A DNA stretch of 64,000 nt from Bacteroidota bacterium (GTDB lineage: Bacteria > Bacteroidota > Bacteroidia > Bacteroidales > SZUA-534), in the NCBI GenBank assembly GCA_003250355.1, contig QKGS01000007.1, positions 62,001 to 126,000 of the forward strand. Direction: 5' to 3'. Below are positions 63,769 through 64,000 of this stretch, piece after piece. Numbering within the stretch: position 1 is the first letter of the stretch; every line of letters begins with the position of its first letter. Position numbers and translations under genes: made by a program. The notes beneath the pieces are model-generated. The model worked only from the letters and a program-made list of their open reading frames with translations. It ran no database searches and was not told the origin of the DNA.

Positions 63769-64000
63769 TTAGGTTTTAGGTAAACTAAAATAAAAAATTG
63801 TTTGCTTATTTTCTACACTATCTATCCACATTTTACCATTATTTAATAAAATAAATTCCCTACATAGTTTTAATCCCAATGCATTACCCGATTCTTTATT
63901 AGTTCCTTGCAAAGAATTATTATTAGTTCCGTTTAGCAGAGTGTCAATTTTTTCTTTTGAAATACCTATGCCGTTATCTTCAATACCAATTGTAACAGTA
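63769..64000 (-). CDS. C-terminal part of a histidine kinase (5' end outside window)
   Basis: About 77 residues are visible. They read as the end of a HATPase domain: TIGIEDNGIGISKEKID (G1 box region), then GLKLCREFILLNNGKMWI and a final FYFSLPKT before the stop. The frame is open to the right edge. It ends 11 bases ahead of the TPR protein gene. The glycine loop between the two blocks is GTNKESGNALGLKLC, in line with a GHKL ATPase lid. Confidence 0.8.
   Translation of the reverse strand, partial: TVTIGIEDNGIGISKEKIDTLLNGTNNNSLQGTNKESGNALGLKLCREFILLNNGKMWIDSVENKQTIFYFSLPKT

Overview
The window reads as chromosome of a low-GC member of the Bacteroidota, probably a Bacteroidales/Marinilabiliales-type marine or gut anaerobe. 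Several things point there: type IX secretion (T9SS) sorting tails, FecR/ECF-sigma and STN/CarboxypepD_reg proteins, TTTG-N18/19-TAnnTTTG promoters, a menaquinone pathway, and oxygen-defence plus bifurcation enzymes of the anaerobic type (flavodiiron protein, iron SOD, fused NfnAB). Placement below phylum is inference. No rRNA, tRNA, IS element or CRISPR array was seen.

Layout. (1) 1-14357, minus: one uninterrupted frame of at least 4785 codons for a giant repeat surface protein whose T9SS C-terminal domain runs off the left edge. (2) 14525-18046, minus: menaquinone genes menI-menF-menD with a truncated nucleotidyltransferase between menF and menD. (3) 18146-22369, minus: an ECF sigma/anti-sigma pair flanked by two paralogous CarboxypepD_reg proteins, one carrying an STN domain without a TonB-dependent barrel; then a six-repeat secreted protein (22456-24477). 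(4) 24592-26185, minus: flavodiiron protein plus SiaC-like regulator. (5) 26366-27428, plus: trmD and a small basic protein.

(6) 27577-41747, plus: the most interesting locus. An Eda aldolase is followed by three tandem CarboxypepD_reg-GH117-like glycosidases, an S1 sulfatase, GalM, a RhaT-type sugar permease, a zinc-type alcohol dehydrogenase, an aldehyde dehydrogenase and an enolase-superfamily protein resembling 3,6-anhydro-L-galactonate cycloisomerase. Together they look like a module that trims agar- or porphyran-type oligosaccharides and oxidises the released 3,6-anhydro-L-galactose (AHG) towards pyruvate and glyceraldehyde-3-phosphate. A KDG kinase, the second redox step, endo-agarases and SusC/SusD are absent from the window.

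(7) 41877-43628, minus: a K+-channel-like protein with a solenoid of 12-residue repeats. (8) 43866-48961, plus: iron SOD, a lipoprotein, a T9SS subtilase, xseA and a cupin. (9) 49167-60418, minus: fused NfnAB, a flippase, a coiled-coil protein, a CPA2 antiporter with stress domain, an rluA/response-regulator/histidine-kinase operon, and panB. (10) 60568-62500, plus: agmatine-to-putrescine genes aguA-aguB. (11) 62507-64000, minus: a TPR membrane protein and the end of a histidine kinase cut by the right edge.

Three intergenic spots carry arrays of imperfect 7-bp repeats (RGT-N4 register), two of them arranged as an inverted pair.
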